DNA of 64,000 nucleotides, taken from assembly GCF_001605725.1 (NCBI RefSeq), contig NZ_CP011530.1:3162001-3226000 (forward strand), written 5' to 3'. Numbering within the stretch: position 1 is the first letter of the stretch; each line of letters begins with the position of its first letter. The DNA is from Mycobacteroides immunogenum (GTDB lineage Bacteria > Actinomycetota > Actinomycetes > Mycobacteriales > Mycobacteriaceae). Position numbers and translations under genes: made by a program. Shown here in pieces: positions 62,781 through 64,000 of this stretch. The notes beneath the pieces were generated by a model. That model searched no databases. It saw only the letters and a list, made by a program, of their open reading frames with translations, and was not told the DNA's origin.

Positions 62781-64000
62781 ATGTGGATGACCTCATGTGT
62801 GGTATGGGAGTTCGAGGGTCACCGGTCCGCAGACGAGCATGATCATGGCGAGCGCGTTCTCGGCGTTGTGGAAGCCGTAGGCCCTGCGGATGATCAACCG
62901 GACCTTGTTGTTGAGCCCTTCGTGGCGGCCGTTGGCCAGTCCGCGCTCCACCGCGGCTTGGATGCCATCGAGGTGTTTGTTGATGGTTCGGCCGACCTTG
63001 ACGAACTGCGGGATCCGGCACCGCTGCGCCCATGAGCACCATTTCCCGAGCATGTCGGTGACGGTGTCGGCGTCAAGATCCCCGGCGAACACCGCCCGCA
63101 GCGATTCCTTCAGTTCGTAGGCGCGGACCAGTGCGCCGCCCTCGCGTTTGAGCTGGGCGAGGGTGGCTTTCTGTGTGTCGGTGAGGGATTCGGGGTTCTT
63201 CAGCAGCGCCCAGCGGGCTCCCTTGTAGGTTTTGGCGATCTGCTTGTCCGACAGTTTGCGCGCGGACTGCCATACCTGACGGCGAACGTCGTCGAGGGCG
63301 TCGGTGGCTAGTTTGACGACATGGAACGGATCGAAGCAGATCACCGCCTGCGGGGCATGTGCGCGAACGGATTTCGCGAATGCCGGCCCGAGGTCCATCG
63401 ACACGGCCTCGATCTTCTTCGCGCCATCGGCGGGTAGGGCCGCGGTGAAGAACGCGTCGAGAGTGGCTGCCTTCTTGCCCGGCGCACCCCACACGATTGT
63501 GCCGGTGTCGTGGTCGGACACCAAAGTCAAATACTTGTGGTGCTTGCGCCAGGAGATCTCATCGACGCCGATGTCGACCAGCCCGGCCAGCCGGTCGGGG
63601 TCCAGTTTCTCGGCCACGACGCGCGAACACATCGCCCCGACGGTGCGCCACGTGACGCGGCAGAACGTCGACACCGTCTTCTTGTCACACTTGGCGGCCA
63701 GCCAGACCGCAAGGTCCTCGAAGTCGCGGGTGAACCCCGATCCCGGCCGCGCGAACGGCACTGACTCGGCCAGGACACCGTGCTCGGGGCAGCGCAACCG
63801 ACGTCGCCGCAGTTTGAGCACACATACCCGCCCACTGAGGTCCAGGTGCCGCCACGCCGAATCCACCATCCGTGTGTCGTAGCGGTGCCGGGTACGGAAA
63901 TCGCAATGCGGACAGGACATCACCCGCTGTTGCGGGCGCACCCACACCGTCACCTTGTCGCCGCACTCGACGTCGCGGACCGTGGTCTTCGGCAGGTCGA
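62765..64000 (-). mobile_element. ISL3-family insertion sequence, cut by window edge
   Basis: A transposase gene starts inside this segment and the element runs past the right edge. Its left end is placed at GGCTCT (62765), the usual opening of ISL3-family inverted repeats, which replaces the end of dctA. The other end and target duplication are outside the window. Confidence 0.75.
62793..64000 (-). CDS. ISL3-family transposase (5' end outside window)
   Basis: At least 402 codons. The zinc ribbon is partly seen as VECGDKVTVWV then SCPHCDFRTRHRYDTR with RCPEHGV; the DDE catalytic region carries GVDEISWRKHHKYLT, VSMDLGPAFAKSV and FDPFHVVKLATDALD, and a late NGRHEGLNNKVRLIIRRAYG. This is the ISL3 (IS1096-like) pattern. 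In-frame coding continues to the last base of the window, so the true start lies beyond it. Confidence 0.92.
   Translation of the reverse strand, partial: DLPKTTVRDVECGDKVTVWVRPQQRVMSCPHCDFRTRHRYDTRMVDSAWRHLDLSGRVCVLKLRRRRLRCPEHGVLAESVPFARPGSGFTRDFEDLAVWLAAKCDKKTVSTFCRVTWRTVGAMCSRVVAEKLDPDRLAGLVDIGVDEISWRKHHKYLTLVSDHDTGTIVWGAPGKKAATLDAFFTAALPADGAKKIEAVSMDLGPAFAKSVRAHAPQAVICFDPFHVVKLATDALDDVRRQVWQSARKLSDKQIAKTYKGARWALLKNPESLTDTQKATLAQLKREGGALVRAYELKESLRAVFAGDLDADTVTDMLGKWCSWAQRCRIPQFVKVGRTINKHLDGIQAAVERGLANGRHEGLNNKVRLIIRRAYGFHNAENALAMIMLVCGPVTLELPYHT

Noticed and set aside
1..64000. CRISPR array or cas genes
   Set aside because: No regularly spaced short repeats and no cas-like proteins were seen.

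Overview
The window is high-GC actinobacterial DNA, most likely from a rapidly growing mycobacterium. The first 17 kb keeps a gene order I know from mycobacterial chromosomes: secF-secD-yajC, ruvBAC, yebC, pdxT-tesB-pdxS, the phosphatidylinositol-mannoside genes (Nudix, pimA, acyltransferase, pgsA, HIT) and thrS. The Mycobacteroides abscessus/chelonae group is a reasonable guess for the genus, but nothing here proves it.

Layout. 1-16.9 kb: core block as above, mostly on the minus strand, with a TetR/membrane-protein pair and a PAP2 gene between ruvC and yebC. 17-19.7 kb: a GlxA-type regulator, a hotdog thioesterase, a DUF1990 protein and a small secreted protein. 19.8-25 kb: a three-gene hydrolase operon (amidohydrolase, M20 peptidase, nitrilase family) divergent from a TetR gene, with a 34-bp palindrome between them. 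25-30.3 kb: a hypothetical membrane protein, a two-gene adenylation/reductase pair resembling EhpF/EhpG or LuxE/LuxC, and a membrane adenylyl cyclase. 30.3-33.6 kb: a segment flanked by 38-bp imperfect direct repeats, carrying a bicovalent-type flavin oxidoreductase, a divergent TetR and a decayed tRNA-Val copy. 33.7-39.3 kb: a PHA-synthase-like hydrolase, an SDR-cupin-HchA set, and a PucR-type regulator preceded by an MscL fragment. 39.4-42.2 kb: a RecQ-type helicase fused to a phosphoribosyltransferase domain, then tRNA-Val(CAC), Gly(GCC), Cys(GCA) and Val(GAC). 42.5-44.6 kb: a nitrilase-family hydrolase and an aldo/keto reductase.

44.6-61.4 kb is a purine-degradation supercluster. One operon runs 8-oxoguanine-deaminase-like amidohydrolase, FAD subunit, fused FeS-molybdopterin dehydrogenase, XdhC, and a BKACE-type (DUF849) enzyme. 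Guanine deaminase is divergent to it. A second operon encodes a purine permease fused to an OHCU-decarboxylase-like domain, then UraD, HIU hydrolase and urate oxidase, with a GntR regulator upstream. Next come an Asp/Glu/hydantoin racemase, a PuuE-type allantoinase, an NCS1 permease and a MobA-like transferase. Together these would import purines and convert guanine, xanthine and urate to allantoate. No allantoate-degrading enzyme is visible here.

The window ends with a DctA-type transporter whose last codons appear to run into the end of an ISL3-family insertion sequence, cut off by the window edge.

Most interesting items: the repeat-bounded segment with the decayed tRNA, the permease-decarboxylase fusion that lost its catalytic His, the BKACE gene inside the xanthine dehydrogenase operon, the adenylation/reductase pair, and several strong palindromes paired with local regulators. 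All function calls come from reading motifs and context; no database search was run.
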